Positions 44,404 through 53,323 are shown, counted from the stretch's first letter. The stretch is DNA of 64,000 nt from Terriglobales bacterium (GCA_027485675.1 JAIXQP010000025.1:124001-188000), one strand, 5' to 3'. Numbers and translations: made by a program. The notes: generated by a model not told the origin, from the letters alone.

Positions 44404-45791
44404 ACCCGGCGCTTTTTCTCCTGCTCGTCCCTGGAATTCTCACCGCCGAATGGCTCCGCTTCCGCGGGCCGGATGGTGCCGGCGTCAACGACGCAAAGCC
44501 GCTCCCCCGCGAGATCGGCGTCGACAAGAACGTCGTCTGGAAGACGGCTATCCCCCGCGGCAAGTCGTCCCCCATCGTCACGGCATCGCGCATCTTTCTC
44601 ACCGGTCACGAAAACGGCAAACTGCTGACGTTCGCCCTCGACCGCCGCACCGGCCGGCTGCTGTGGCGCCGCGAGGCCCCGGCGAATCAGGACGAAAAGC
44701 GCCACACGTTGAACGACCCCGCCTCGCCCAGCCCCGTCTCCGATGGCGCCAACGTCTACGTCTTCTTCGCCGGCTACGGCCTGCTCTCCTATACGGCCGA
44801 TGGCGCAGAACGCTGGCGCCATCCCCTCGGCCCCTTCACGAACTTCCACGGCATGGGCGCCTCCCCCGTGCTCGCGGACGGCAAGCTCTACATGCTCTGC
44901 GACCAGGACCAGGGCTCCTTCCTCCTCGCCGTCGACCAGCGCACCGGCCGCACCGTCTGGAAGGTCGATCGCCCCGAGAATGTCCACAGCTTCTCGACGC
45001 CCTTAGCCCGCGGCCGCGAACTCATCGTCCCCGGCTCCTATCAGCTCGATAGCTACGAACTCTCGACCGGCAAGCCGCTCTGGAAGGTGCGCGGCCTCAC
45101 CTACCAGGTGAAGTCCGTCCCCGTCATCGACAACGGCGTGCTCTACTTCAACGGTTGGGCCCCGGGCGGCGAAGCCAGCGAACGTCTCGAACTCCCGGCC
45201 TTCCCCGCTATGCTCGAGCGCTTCGACGCCAATAAGGACGGCAAGCTATCGAAAGACGAGATCCCCAGGAACTGGCTGCCCGGCAACTGGGACATGCAGG
45301 ATCTCGACAAAGACGGCCTCCTCGACCGCCGCGACTGGCAATACTACTCCATGCGCCGCACCTCTTCGAACGCCACCATGGCCATCCGCCTCGGCGGCTC
45401 CGGCGATGTCACCGAAACCCACGTCCTCTGGCGCTACGACAAGTCGCTGCCCGATGTCCCCGCCGTGCTCCTTTACCGTGGCGCGCTCTATCTCGTCCGC
45501 AACGGCGGCATCCTGCAAACGCTCGACCCCGGCACCGGCAAGGTGCAGAAGCAGGGCCGTCTGCCCAACGCCCTCGACGAATACTACGCCTCGCCCGTCG
45601 CCGGCGATGGCAAGGTCTACTGCATCAGCCGCAACGGCAACGTCACCGTGCTCGAAGCCGGCAGCCATTGGGGCGTGGCCGCCTCCGGCGAACTCGGCGA
45701 AGAGGTCTTCGCCACCCCCGCGATCGTTGACGGCCACCTCTGGGTCCGCACCGCCACCCAGCTCTACGCTTTCGCCGCGCCCCGGCCCTAG
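44400..45791 (+). CDS. PQQ-like beta-propeller protein with EF-hand insert
   Basis: A 463-aa secreted protein. After the signal ([15 protein letters not shown]) PQQ-like repeats run through: NVVWKTAIPRGKSSPIV, RTGRLLWRREAP, RTGRTVWKVDRP and STGKPLWKVRGL. Near residues 270-310 a pair of EF-hand loops is inserted (FDANKDGKLSKDEI and LDKDGLLDRRDW), so calcium binding is likely. The GTG at 44400 overlaps the sulfatase stop. The last ~95 bases occur again, shortened, at 45930-46027 (see the repeat entry). Confidence 0.87.
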   Translation: MNPALFLLLVPGILTAEWLRFRGPDGAGVNDAKPLPREIGVDKNVVWKTAIPRGKSSPIVTASRIFLTGHENGKLLTFALDRRTGRLLWRREAPANQDEKRHTLNDPASPSPVSDGANVYVFFAGYGLLSYTADGAERWRHPLGPFTNFHGMGASPVLADGKLYMLCDQDQGSFLLAVDQRTGRTVWKVDRPENVHSFSTPLARGRELIVPGSYQLDSYELSTGKPLWKVRGLTYQVKSVPVIDNGVLYFNGWAPGGEASERLELPAFPAMLERFDANKDGKLSKDEIPRNWLPGNWDMQDLDKDGLLDRRDWQYYSMRRTSSNATMAIRLGGSGDVTETHVLWRYDKSLPDVPAVLLYRGALYLVRNGGILQTLDPGTGKVQKQGRLPNALDEYYASPVAGDGKVYCISRNGNVTVLEAGSHWGVAASGELGEEVFATPAIVDGHLWVRTATQLYAFAAPRP

Positions 45792-46023
45792 CGCCGGACC
45801 ATCTCGAACTGTCCGGCTTCAATCCGCGTGTTCGGCAGCGCCGCCTTCAACCTCTGCATGCCGAAAATCTTGTCGATACCCGCATCCGTGATCTTCGAGT
45901 TCCGCAGAACCAGCACCTCCAGATCCAGCTCGAAGCCGGCAGCCAGTGGGGCGTGGCCGCCTCAAGCGACTTAGGCGAAGAGGTCTTCGCCACCCAGCTC
46001 TACGCTTTCGCCGCGCCCCGGCT
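45792..46023. repeat. partly duplicated gene junction (PQQ 3' end / LRR 3' end)
   Basis: Between the PQQ gene and the LRR gene lies a second, damaged copy of their junction. The first part (45790-45915) is a minus-strand copy of the LRR gene 3' end: it encodes RNSKITDAGIDKIFGMQRLK and then jumps by a deletion to an end GQFEMVRR that matches the real end GQFDMVRR. The second part (45930-46027) is a shortened plus-strand copy of the PQQ gene end, from GSQWGVAASS to the stop, with internal loss. The junction was thus duplicated in tandem and then eroded. Confidence 0.75.
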
Positions 46024-46842
46024 CTAGCGCCGGACCATATCGAACTGTCCGGCTTCAACCCGCGTGTTCGGCAGCGCCGCCTTCAACTTCGCGATGCCGG
46101 CCTCGGTCAACAGCGTGTTCGTCACGTCCAGGTGCTTCAACTTCTGCAGGCCGAAAACCTTGTCAATGCCCGCATCGGTGATCTTCGAGTTCCGCAGAAC
46201 CAGCACCTCCAGCTCCTTCATCGTCCCCAGCAGGTCCAGGCCGCGGTCCGTAATCGTCACCTGCCACAGGCCGGAGTCCGTCCGTTGCAAGCCGCCCAGG
46301 TCCAGCTCTCGCAGCGTGGGAATCAGCTTCAGCGGGCTCAGCCCCACGTCGGTCATCTTGTTCCCGCCATAAGCGATATGCCGCAGCTTCGGCATGGTCG
46401 CGAAGTACTCGACACCGTTGTCCGTGAACAACGCGAAGCCCACGTCGATGGACTCGAGCGCCGGATGCCCCGCCAGATGCGCCACGCCCGTATCGGTCAC
46501 CTTCGTCCCGCGCATGTTCAGCGTCTGCAGCTTCGGCCACAGCTTCATCACCGCGCACGCGCCATCGCCCACCAGCTCGGCATAGTAAAGGTTCAGCGAC
46601 GTGATGTTCCGCAGCTTCTTCAAATGCACGAAGCCCAGGTCCGTCACCCGCGTATGCGAAAGGTCGAGCGACCGCAACTCCGTGAACGTGCCCACGCGCT
46701 GCAGGTCCGAATCGTTCACCCACGTCCGGCTCAGGTCCAGCGTCACAATGCGCCCCTGCGCGTCCGCCGTCGCCGTACCGCCCACTTCCTTCACCCAATC
46801 CATCGGCCCCAAAACGGCCAGCAGGAGCAACGTGGCGATCAT
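46024..46842 (-). CDS. secreted leucine-rich-repeat protein, short
   Basis: A 272-aa protein with signal peptide (IATLLLLAVLGP) and LRRs of ~24 residues of the type LxxLxxLxLxxTxVTDxGL (for example LRSLDLSHTRVTDLGFVHLK, LQTLNMRGTKVTDTGVAHLA). It begins with a module MDWVKEVGGTATADAQGRIV that recurs in the larger neighbour. Its ATG overlaps the stop of the upstream LRR gene, so both are in one unit. Role unknown; probably protein binding outside the cytoplasm. Confidence 0.85.
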   Translation of the reverse strand: MIATLLLLAVLGPMDWVKEVGGTATADAQGRIVTLDLSRTWVNDSDLQRVGTFTELRSLDLSHTRVTDLGFVHLKKLRNITSLNLYYAELVGDGACAVMKLWPKLQTLNMRGTKVTDTGVAHLAGHPALESIDVGFALFTDNGVEYFATMPKLRHIAYGGNKMTDVGLSPLKLIPTLRELDLGGLQRTDSGLWQVTITDRGLDLLGTMKELEVLVLRNSKITDAGIDKVFGLQKLKHLDVTNTLLTEAGIAKLKAALPNTRVEAGQFDMVRR

Positions 46843-48803
46843 TAGCTCTTCCTCCGGATCGGAATCGACGACTCGCGATCAAACAGAACATGCAGTCCCG
46901 GCTTGGCCGCCTTTAGCTTGTTGAAAGCCGGCTCCGTGATCAGCGTGTGGTAGATGCCCAGGCTCCGCAGCTTCGGCATCTTCGCGAGCGTCTCCACGGC
47001 CGCGTCCGTCAGGTTCGCCGTATCCAGCAGCAGCTCTTCGAGCTCCGGCAACTGCAGCGCGGCCAGGCCTTTGTCCGACAGGCCCGTGTAGTCCAAGTTC
47101 AACCGGCGCAACTTCGCGAAGTTGTTCAAGTGCGGCACCGCGTCATCGTCCAGCCGCGACCGGACCGATTCGAACACCCGCAGATTCCCGAGCGGCTTCA
47201 AATCCGCCAGCCCCTTATTGGTATGCCGGCAATAGCTCAGGTACAGCTCTTCGAGCGTCGTCATCTTGCCGATGTGGACCATCGCCTCATCGCCAATATC
47301 GTTCGACAGAATATCCAGCTTCCGCAGCGGCAGCGCGCTCAGCGCCTGCAAGCCTTCGGCCGTAATGTCGGTGTAGGCCAGCCGCAACCCGCGCAGCGTC
47401 GGGATCTTGGCCAGCGCCGCGGCGCTGCGGTCGTCAAAGGTCGTGTTCGAAATCTCCAGCTCTTCAATCGGGAGCGTCGCGGGCAACATGCCCTTGCTCA
47501 GCGTATGGTTCAGCGTCAGCCGCTGCAGCTTCCCCAGGCCCGCCAGATTCGCCAGGCCCGTATCGGAAACCATCGTATTCGCGAGGTCGAGATCCTCGAG
47601 CGTCTTCAGCTTCCCGATATGCGTCATCCCCGCGTCGCCAATCTCCGTCGTATCGAGGCGCAGCTTCGTCAACGCCGTCAACCCGGCCAGATACGCCAAC
47701 TGCGCGTCCGATACCGGCGTCCGCGACAGATCCACGGACCGGATCTTCCCGCCTTCAAGCGAACTGCGCCCGCCGAGCTTCTCGATCCATCCGGCAATGC
47801 CCGTGTCCGTCATCGCCGCCGGCTTGGCCGTGCGCAGCGCCGGGTCCGCCGCCTGCGGCGCGGCGTCCTGGAACTCCACGCGCACGCGCGGATTCGCGGC
47901 CAGCAGATCATCGACGCCGCCCCGCGTCACCCGCGTATAGCGCACGTCGAGCGACGTCAAATTCTTCAACCCGCGTAGCTTGCCGAGGCCCGCGTTCGTA
48001 ATCTGCGTCCGGTACAGATTCAGTTCCGTCAAATCCTGCAGCGGCGCCAACGCCTCCACCCCGGCGTCCGTCAACGACGAGCCGAGAATGTTCAGCCGCT
48101 TCAGCTTCTTCAAACCCCGCAGATAGCCGATGCCCCGGTCCGTCAGCCGCAGCCCGAACAGATCCAACGTCTCCAGCTCCTGCAACCCGGCGACATGCTG
48201 CAAGCCCTCATCGGTCACGAAGGTATCGCGCAGGCTCAGATAGCGCAGCTTCTTCATGCCCGCGATCTGCTTCATGCCTTCATCGTTCATCCGCGTATTG
48301 TTCAGGTCGAGCCGTTCGAGATTCACGAACGTCTCCAGCCCCGCCCCGCGAATGTTGCTCATCGCCACGCGCATCTCGCGGATCTGCGTCAGGTTGGCGA
48401 ACTCCTTCAGCCCCTTGTCCTGCACGTTGATGTGCTCGAGGAAGTGCAGCGAAAGCCCGAACTTCTCAAGCTTCGTCAGCGTCTTCAACGCTGCGAGCTC
48501 TTTGTTGGCATCAAGCGTGGAACCCGCGCCCGGATTGAAGATCGTGCCCGGCAGAATCAGCTCCCGCAGCTCCGTGCACGTCGTCAACAGCTTCAAGTCC
48601 CGATGGTCGACAATCGTCCCGGCCAGGTCGACGCCCTGCAGGCGAAACGCCCCCGCCGGCAGCTTCTGCGCATCCACAATCCAGGGCGACTCCGCCACGC
48701 GGACCCGTCCGCCGAAACGCAAAGCCCACTCCGCGGTCGCGCGGTCGTCCACCTGCGCGCCGACCGCACCGCAAGCCAAGAGGAGCAAGGTTAAAATTCG
48801 CAC
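46842..48803 (-). CDS. secreted leucine-rich-repeat protein, long
   Basis: A 653-aa protein with signal peptide (RILTLLLLACGAVGA). Two LRR arrays are separated near residues 310-360 by a spacer rich in Ala and Pro. Each array starts with a WxxxxGG module: AEWALRFGGRVRVAESPWIV at the N-terminus and GIAGWIEKLGGRSSLEGGKI in the middle. Repeats such as LEDLDLANTMVSDTGLANLA are regular. This looks like a fusion of two units, with the short LRR gene downstream as a third. Function unknown. The start ATG is at 48803. Confidence 0.87.
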   Translation of the reverse strand: MRILTLLLLACGAVGAQVDDRATAEWALRFGGRVRVAESPWIVDAQKLPAGAFRLQGVDLAGTIVDHRDLKLLTTCTELRELILPGTIFNPGAGSTLDANKELAALKTLTKLEKFGLSLHFLEHINVQDKGLKEFANLTQIREMRVAMSNIRGAGLETFVNLERLDLNNTRMNDEGMKQIAGMKKLRYLSLRDTFVTDEGLQHVAGLQELETLDLFGLRLTDRGIGYLRGLKKLKRLNILGSSLTDAGVEALAPLQDLTELNLYRTQITNAGLGKLRGLKNLTSLDVRYTRVTRGGVDDLLAANPRVRVEFQDAAPQAADPALRTAKPAAMTDTGIAGWIEKLGGRSSLEGGKIRSVDLSRTPVSDAQLAYLAGLTALTKLRLDTTEIGDAGMTHIGKLKTLEDLDLANTMVSDTGLANLAGLGKLQRLTLNHTLSKGMLPATLPIEELEISNTTFDDRSAAALAKIPTLRGLRLAYTDITAEGLQALSALPLRKLDILSNDIGDEAMVHIGKMTTLEELYLSYCRHTNKGLADLKPLGNLRVFESVRSRLDDDAVPHLNNFAKLRRLNLDYTGLSDKGLAALQLPELEELLLDTANLTDAAVETLAKMPKLRSLGIYHTLITEPAFNKLKAAKPGLHVLFDRESSIPIRRKS

Positions 48804-48855
48804 AGCTTTTCCCTGAGCATATTGTATGCCCTACTCGTCACGCCGGGCAGTCATC

Positions 48856-48869
48856 GCGGGGCTCCCCGC
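48856..48869 (-). terminator. GC-rich hairpin after the lipocalin gene
   Basis: GCGGGG-ct-CCCCGC lies 12 bp past the lipocalin stop (minus strand). The stem is strong; the loop is small and no T-run follows, so it is only a possible terminator. Confidence 0.25.
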
Positions 48870-48880
48870 CACCGGGATGC

Positions 48881-49360
48881 TTACCGGGGAGTCCGGACCA
48901 ACTTCGAAACGTCGTAGCCCTTCTTCGCCGCCAAATCCGTCAACCGCCCCAGTAACGCCTCCGGCGGATTCTGCTCCCGCGTCAGGATCCACAAATACTG
49001 CCGTCCCGGCTCGCCCACCACCGCCCACTGGTACTCCGGGTCCAACCCCAATACCCAGTAATCCCCATAAAACGGCCAGAAGAACGTCACCTTCAGCTTC
49101 GCCGTCGACCCGGCCACCTTCGCCCGCCCCTTCGCCGTCGACGTCTTGCCGTTCGCCTCCCGGCACTGGTTCACCACGCGAACCTTCTCGGGACCCTCCA
49201 GCGTATAGGTCGCCCGCACGTCCCCCACGCACTTCTTCTGAAACCAGTTCGGCGTCCGCGCCGCTTCAAACCACGTCCCCGCGTAACGTGCCAGGTCCAC
49301 GGCATCCACCGTCGTCAGCGGCTCGGCCGCGGCCAGCAGAAAGAATAGAGAAGCAAGCAC
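48881..49360 (-). CDS. lipocalin (Blc-like)
   Basis: A 159-aa lipocalin. Signal peptide MLASLFFLLAAAEP, then the first-strand signature YAGTWFEAARTPNWFQ (GxW), the middle WPFYGDYWVLGLDPEYQWAVVG and the end YLWILTREQ...YDVSKLV. Bacterial Blc-type lipocalins bind lipids in the outer envelope. There is no lipobox Cys in the signal region, so the protein is probably soluble in the periplasm, unlike E. coli Blc. It lies 3 bp downstream of the glycosyltransferase gene. Confidence 0.9.
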   Translation of the reverse strand: MLASLFFLLAAAEPLTTVDAVDLARYAGTWFEAARTPNWFQKKCVGDVRATYTLEGPEKVRVVNQCREANGKTSTAKGRAKVAGSTAKLKVTFFWPFYGDYWVLGLDPEYQWAVVGEPGRQYLWILTREQNPPEALLGRLTDLAAKKGYDVSKLVRTPR

Positions 49361-49363
49361 ACG

Positions 49364-50512
49364 TTAGCGATGCAGCAGCGCCCGCAACCGTTGCGCCGTT
49401 TCTGCAAACGGATGCGCCAAGGCAAACGCCTGCGCCGCCCGGCCCATCTCCCGCAGCCGCGCCCGGTCCCGCGTCAGCTCCTGCAGCGCCGTCAGAAAGC
49501 TATCGGCCGACGCCATTCGCCCGAACTCCGCCCGCATCAGGCTCCGCGCCCCCGCATGGTCCAGCGTCAACGCCGGCAGCCCGGCCGCAAACGCCTCCAT
49601 CAACGTCAACCCGTACGACTCGTGGCTCGACGGAAACACGTACAGATCGGCCTCGGCGAACTGATCCGCCTTCGCCTGTCCTGTTACGTGGCCGGGAAAA
49701 TCCACCTCCACCTGCCGCAACCGCCCCGCCAACTCCTGCAACTTCGCGAAGTACTCCCGGCCCTTCATAAACGCCGGCTGCCCGCACAGGCGCAGCCGCA
49801 TGGAAGGCAACTGCCCCTGTTGCTCCCAAGCGAGCAGCGCTTCGAGCAGGAGATGCTGGTTCTTCTCTGGCGAAATCCGGCTTAGCGTCAACAGCGTCAG
49901 CTTCTTCTCCGCCGGCCGCCGGGTGCTTGTATGCGTCGCCGGCGGAGTTCCCCACGGCAGAACCTCGACGCGCGCCCCCGGCCCGTAGCAACGGTGGATC
50001 ACCTCCCGCATCTCGGGCGAAGGCACAATGCAGGCCACCGAATGCCGCACGCAATCCCGCTGCTTCTGAAACACGAGCTGCAGCACATCCGGGCACAGCC
50101 GCTCCCACTGCTGGTGCCACCGCACGAGCACCTCCGGCGCCACCCAGCCGCGCCCATAGATCGCCGCCACGTACGCCACCACGTCCACATGGAAGATCGT
50201 GAACACGCGATACCCCGCCGCCGCCAGCCGCGCAAAGTCCGGCCCCTCGGAGATGTCGTTCACCAGCACGACGCACTCTTTGGGTTCGTATCGTAGAATT
50301 GCTTCGGTCGATTCCGCCTCAAACCGCCGGCAGAACGCCGCGTACTCCATTTCGGAGAACGTCACCAACTCCTTGCCCGTCACCGCCGCCGGCACAATCG
50401 GCACCACGTCCGGCCACTCCGCGCGCAGCATCTCGAAGACCGCCGCCCCGCCCCCCAGCGGCACCCGCTCCGCGGCAAACCCTCCGTGCGCGGCCGTATA
50501 GAGGATCGTCAC
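49364..50512 (-). CDS. glycosyltransferase, GT4 type
   Basis: A 382-aa GT-B glycosyltransferase. I choose the GTG at 50512, which overlaps the cupin stop (GGTGA) and gives the natural start VTILYTAAHGG. The C-terminal domain has LLTLSRISPEKNQHLLLEAL and the nucleotide-sugar motif FPSSHESYGLTLMEAFAAGLP (E-x7-E type). Substrates unknown. Confidence 0.87.
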   Translation of the reverse strand: MTILYTAAHGGFAAERVPLGGGAAVFEMLRAEWPDVVPIVPAAVTGKELVTFSEMEYAAFCRRFEAESTEAILRYEPKECVVLVNDISEGPDFARLAAAGYRVFTIFHVDVVAYVAAIYGRGWVAPEVLVRWHQQWERLCPDVLQLVFQKQRDCVRHSVACIVPSPEMREVIHRCYGPGARVEVLPWGTPPATHTSTRRPAEKKLTLLTLSRISPEKNQHLLLEALLAWEQQGQLPSMRLRLCGQPAFMKGREYFAKLQELAGRLRQVEVDFPGHVTGQAKADQFAEADLYVFPSSHESYGLTLMEAFAAGLPALTLDHAGARSLMRAEFGRMASADSFLTALQELTRDRARLREMGRAAQAFALAHPFAETAQRLRALLHR

Positions 50513-50985
50513 CGGATGAACTGGTCGACGAACTCCGCGCCCAAACCAACTGCAATGTAGTGCTTCCGGCACATATCGATCTTGGTGAACACGTCTTCAA
50601 ATCCCGTGTGGTTGCCGTCGGCGTCCACGTAGTACATACAGCCCGAGATGTTGAAGAACGTGATCATCTCGTCCGCCGATTCCACCGTCAACGTGTGCGT
50701 CTCGCCCGGCGGTTCGAACACGTAGTCGCCCGCCTTCGCCACCCAGTCATGCTCCAGATAGCGCCAGCTGCCCTTGATGACGTACCCGTGCACCGGACCC
50801 GGATGCCGGTGCCGGCTCAATACGCCCGCCTTCCGCACCCGAAGCAGATTGCACCAGCCGCCGTTCAGCGTATTCAACATCAGCGGCCGAAACCAGACGT
50901 CCTTCGCCTGCGGCACCCAGACGCGTTCATCGTCCGGCACCGCCGTCGCGACAATTTCAGGGGGAGAAAGCGGATGAGTCGACAT
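50509..50985 (-). CDS. cupin protein, dihydroxyacetophenone-dioxygenase-like
   Basis: A 158-aa cupin similar to 2,4'-dihydroxyacetophenone dioxygenase family proteins. Metal residues lie in LSRHRHPGPVHGYVIKGSW (His cluster) and in the second motif GETHTLTV. I choose the ATG at 50985 (MSTHPLSPPE). The actual substrate is unknown. Coupled to the glycosyltransferase gene downstream. Confidence 0.82.
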   Translation of the reverse strand: MSTHPLSPPEIVATAVPDDERVWVPQAKDVWFRPLMLNTLNGGWCNLLRVRKAGVLSRHRHPGPVHGYVIKGSWRYLEHDWVAKAGDYVFEPPGETHTLTVESADEMITFFNISGCMYYVDADGNHTGFEDVFTKIDMCRKHYIAVGLGAEFVDQFIR

Positions 50986-50989
50986 AGAG

Positions 50990-51670
50990 CTAAGCCGCCG
51001 AGTAGCCGCCGTCAATCGGGATCACCGCCCCCGTCATAAAGCTGGCCGACTCGGAACATAAGAATAATACCAGCGGAGCCAACTCCTCCGGCTTGCCCCA
51101 CCGCCCCATCGGCGTCCGCCCCAGCAGCGCCGCCGACCGCGCCGGATCCTCCTGCAGCGACTGCGTCAACGGCGTCGCAATCCATCCCGGCGCAATCGCG
51201 TTCACCCGAATCCCCTCCGCCGCCCAAGCCACCGCCAGCGACCGCGTCAACTGCGCAATCGCCCCCTTGCTCGCCGCATACGCCGGCACCCGCGGCCCGC
51301 CGAAGAACGTCAGCATCGAAGCAATGTTCACGATTGCCCCGCCCGCCGTCGCCAGCTTCGGCTTCGCCGCCACGCAGCAGCGCATCGCCCCGGTCAGGTT
51401 GATATCGAGCACCTGCTCAAACACCGGAATCTCGAACTCCGCATCCCGCCGGATCACCCCCGCGGCGTTCACGAGAAAGTCCACCCGGTCCAAGCCGACG
51501 AATAACTCTTCCACGGCCGCATCGTCCGTCACGTCGAAGTCCGGCAGCCCCACCGCCACGGTCTTCGCTCCCGCCTTTTCGAACGCCGCCGCAATGGCCG
51601 CGCCAATTCCGCTCGTCCCGCCCGTCACCACTGCAGTTTTTCCGCTGAAATCAAACATGGAAACATCCAT
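50990..51670 (-). CDS. short-chain dehydrogenase/reductase
   Basis: An SDR of about 226 aa. The Rossmann motif is TGGTSGIG, followed by NAAGV, the catalytic Ser in NIASM, YAASK (YxxxK) and PGWIATPL. The end IPIDGGYSAA is typical. The start could be at 51670 or 51658; neither has a good ribosome-binding site. It lies divergently 17 bp from pdxH and 4 bp from the cupin. Confidence 0.9.
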   Translation of the reverse strand: MDVSMFDFSGKTAVVTGGTSGIGAAIAAAFEKAGAKTVAVGLPDFDVTDDAAVEELFVGLDRVDFLVNAAGVIRRDAEFEIPVFEQVLDINLTGAMRCCVAAKPKLATAGGAIVNIASMLTFFGGPRVPAYAASKGAIAQLTRSLAVAWAAEGIRVNAIAPGWIATPLTQSLQEDPARSAALLGRTPMGRWGKPEELAPLVLFLCSESASFMTGAVIPIDGGYSAA

Positions 51671-51687
51671 TATGGAGGAAGACCCCC

Positions 51688-52332
51688 ATGCAGACATCGG
51701 ACCTGATTCAAGGCCTGCGCAAGAGCTACGAAACCGGCACGCTCGAAGTGGCCAACCTTCGCCCGGACCCCATCGACCTCTTCCGCGACTGGATGGATGC
51801 GGCCGTCGCCGCCCAACTCGAAGAGCCCAACGCCATGACGCTCTGCACGGCCTCGGCCGACGGCGCCCCGGACGGCCGCATCGTCCTCCTCCGCTCGTTC
51901 GATGAACGCGGCTTCGTCTTCTTCACCAACTACGAAAGCCGCAAGGGCAACGACCTGTTGGCCAACCCCCGCGCCGCGCTTGTCTTTCTCTGGCACGCCC
52001 TCGAACGGCAGATCCGCATCCAGGGTGTTGTCACCCGCGTCAGCGCCGCCGAAAGCGAAGCCTACTTCCGCACCCGCCCCCGCGGCCACCAGCTCGCCGC
52101 CTGGACCTCGCCCCAAAGCCAGCCCCTCGCAACCCGCGAAACCCTCAACGCCCGTCTCGCCGAACTCGAAACCCGCTTTCCGGAAGAGGTCCCGCTCCCC
52201 GAATTCTGGGGCGGCTACCGCCTCGTCCCCCAGCGCTTCGAGTTCTGGCAAGGCCGCAAGAACCGGCTCCACGACCGCTTCGCCTACACCTCCGAAGCCG
52301 GCGCCTGGACCGTCTCGCGGCTCGCCCCCTAG
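51688..52332 (+). CDS. pdxH: pyridoxamine 5'-phosphate oxidase
   Basis: A 214-aa FMN enzyme that makes pyridoxal phosphate from PNP or PMP. FMN/substrate motifs are GRIVLLRSFDERGFVFFTNY, ESRKGNDL, RPRGHQLAAWTSPQS and the C-terminal dimer segment PEFWGGYRLVPQRFEFWQG ending in RLAP. It has the length of the family and a ribosome-binding site GGAGGA before the ATG at 51688. The 3' end overlaps the DUF2959 gene by 4 bp in convergent direction. Confidence 0.95.
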   Translation: MQTSDLIQGLRKSYETGTLEVANLRPDPIDLFRDWMDAAVAAQLEEPNAMTLCTASADGAPDGRIVLLRSFDERGFVFFTNYESRKGNDLLANPRAALVFLWHALERQIRIQGVVTRVSAAESEAYFRTRPRGHQLAAWTSPQSQPLATRETLNARLAELETRFPEEVPLPEFWGGYRLVPQRFEFWQGRKNRLHDRFAYTSEAGAWTVSRLAP

Positions 52333-52967
52333 TTCGCCGGCAGCGTCGCCAAAAACGCGTCGGCCTCTTTGGTGGAGGCCTCAATATCCGCTACCAGCTT
52401 CGTTACCTCGGCGTCCATCTTGATCACCGTGGTCTTCAACGACGTTACCGCCTCGGCGTTCAGGTTGTGCTTGATGAAGAGCACCTGATCTTCGAACGCC
52501 TTCAGCACCGGCTTCGCCCGCCGCTCGACGTCCTTCATTTTCTTGATCAGCGGCGTGTACCGCGCGCGAGTGTCCCGCATCAAGATCCGGCTCTTCGCCT
52601 TCAAATCGCGGTTGCCCATCGCCTCAATCTCCGTCTCCCACTCGGCGAACATGTCCCCGCTCACCTGCTCAATCGAGTCGATCCGGTCACTCACCTTCTT
52701 CGTCCGCTCGGCCGCCTCGTCGTACTCTTTCTTGAGCTTCTTGTAGATCTCTTCCGTCTTGCCGCCGGTGAACCCGGTCACCGCCTGGAAAGCCTCGAGC
52801 GTCGTCTTGTACTGCTCCTTGGCCTTCTCCTGGTCCTGCCGGCCCTTCTTCACCCGGTCTATCAGAATGTCTCGCTTCTCGTTGCCGAGCTTCTCCTGGG
52901 CCTTGTAGTAGAGGCTCTGGCAGCCGGAGAGGAGTAGGGCCGCCAGCAGGAGCGGGAGCGTACGCAT
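52329..52967 (-). CDS. DUF2959-family lipoprotein
   Basis: A 212-aa coiled-coil lipoprotein. The signal MRTLPLLLAALLLSGC ends in the lipobox LSGC; the remainder is charged and helical (RVKKGRQDQEKAKEQYKTTL; KLKKEYDEAAERTKKV). It matches the DUF2959 group of envelope proteins. The frame is open further upstream but the ATG at 52967 gives the lipobox. Function unknown. Confidence 0.82.
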   Translation of the reverse strand: MRTLPLLLAALLLSGCQSLYYKAQEKLGNEKRDILIDRVKKGRQDQEKAKEQYKTTLEAFQAVTGFTGGKTEEIYKKLKKEYDEAAERTKKVSDRIDSIEQVSGDMFAEWETEIEAMGNRDLKAKSRILMRDTRARYTPLIKKMKDVERRAKPVLKAFEDQVLFIKHNLNAEAVTSLKTTVIKMDAEVTKLVADIEASTKEADAFLATLPAN

Positions 52968-52972
52968 ACCCC

Positions 52973-53323
52973 TCAGGATAGCGCCGCCAGCAGCCGGCGC
53001 CGGGTCAACGGCTTCGTCAGGTAGCCAGTAAATCCGGCCGCCAGCCCCCGTTCTTCGTCGCCTTCCATCGCGTAGGCCGTAATCGCGTAGATCGGCGTAG
53101 CGGCCAACGCGGGCCGCGCCCGCATCTGCCGCAGCGCCTCGTAGCCGTCCGCGCCGGGCATCTGGATGTCCAGCAGAATCACGTCCGGCGGCTCCTCGAC
53201 GGCCATCGCCACCGCCTCCAGGCCGTCGCCCGCCTCCTCGACCGTCCACCCTTCGTGCTCCAGGATCGTCCGCAGATACTCCCGGTTGCTCGTGCTGTCG
53301 TCCGCAATCAGGACGCGTCGCAG
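52973..53323 (-). CDS. response regulator receiver domain, no canonical start
   Basis: A REC domain of 116 aa: RRVLIADDSTSNREYL (acidic pocket), the phospho-acceptor Asp52 in VILLDIQMPGADG, the Thr in YAITAY and Lys in YLTKPL. The complete domain can only be read from a CTG at 53323, because no ATG, GTG or TTG precedes residue 39. It overlaps the histidine-kinase stop in another frame. The residues RGAL are shared in both frames, so a one-base change could make it a second REC domain of the kinase (see findings). As it stands it is either a CTG-started protein or a frameshifted part. Confidence 0.75.
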   Translation of the reverse strand: MRRVLIADDSTSNREYLRTILEHEGWTVEEAGDGLEAVAMAVEEPPDVILLDIQMPGADGYEALRQMRARPALAATPIYAITAYAMEGDEERGLAAGFTGYLTKPLTRRRLLAALS

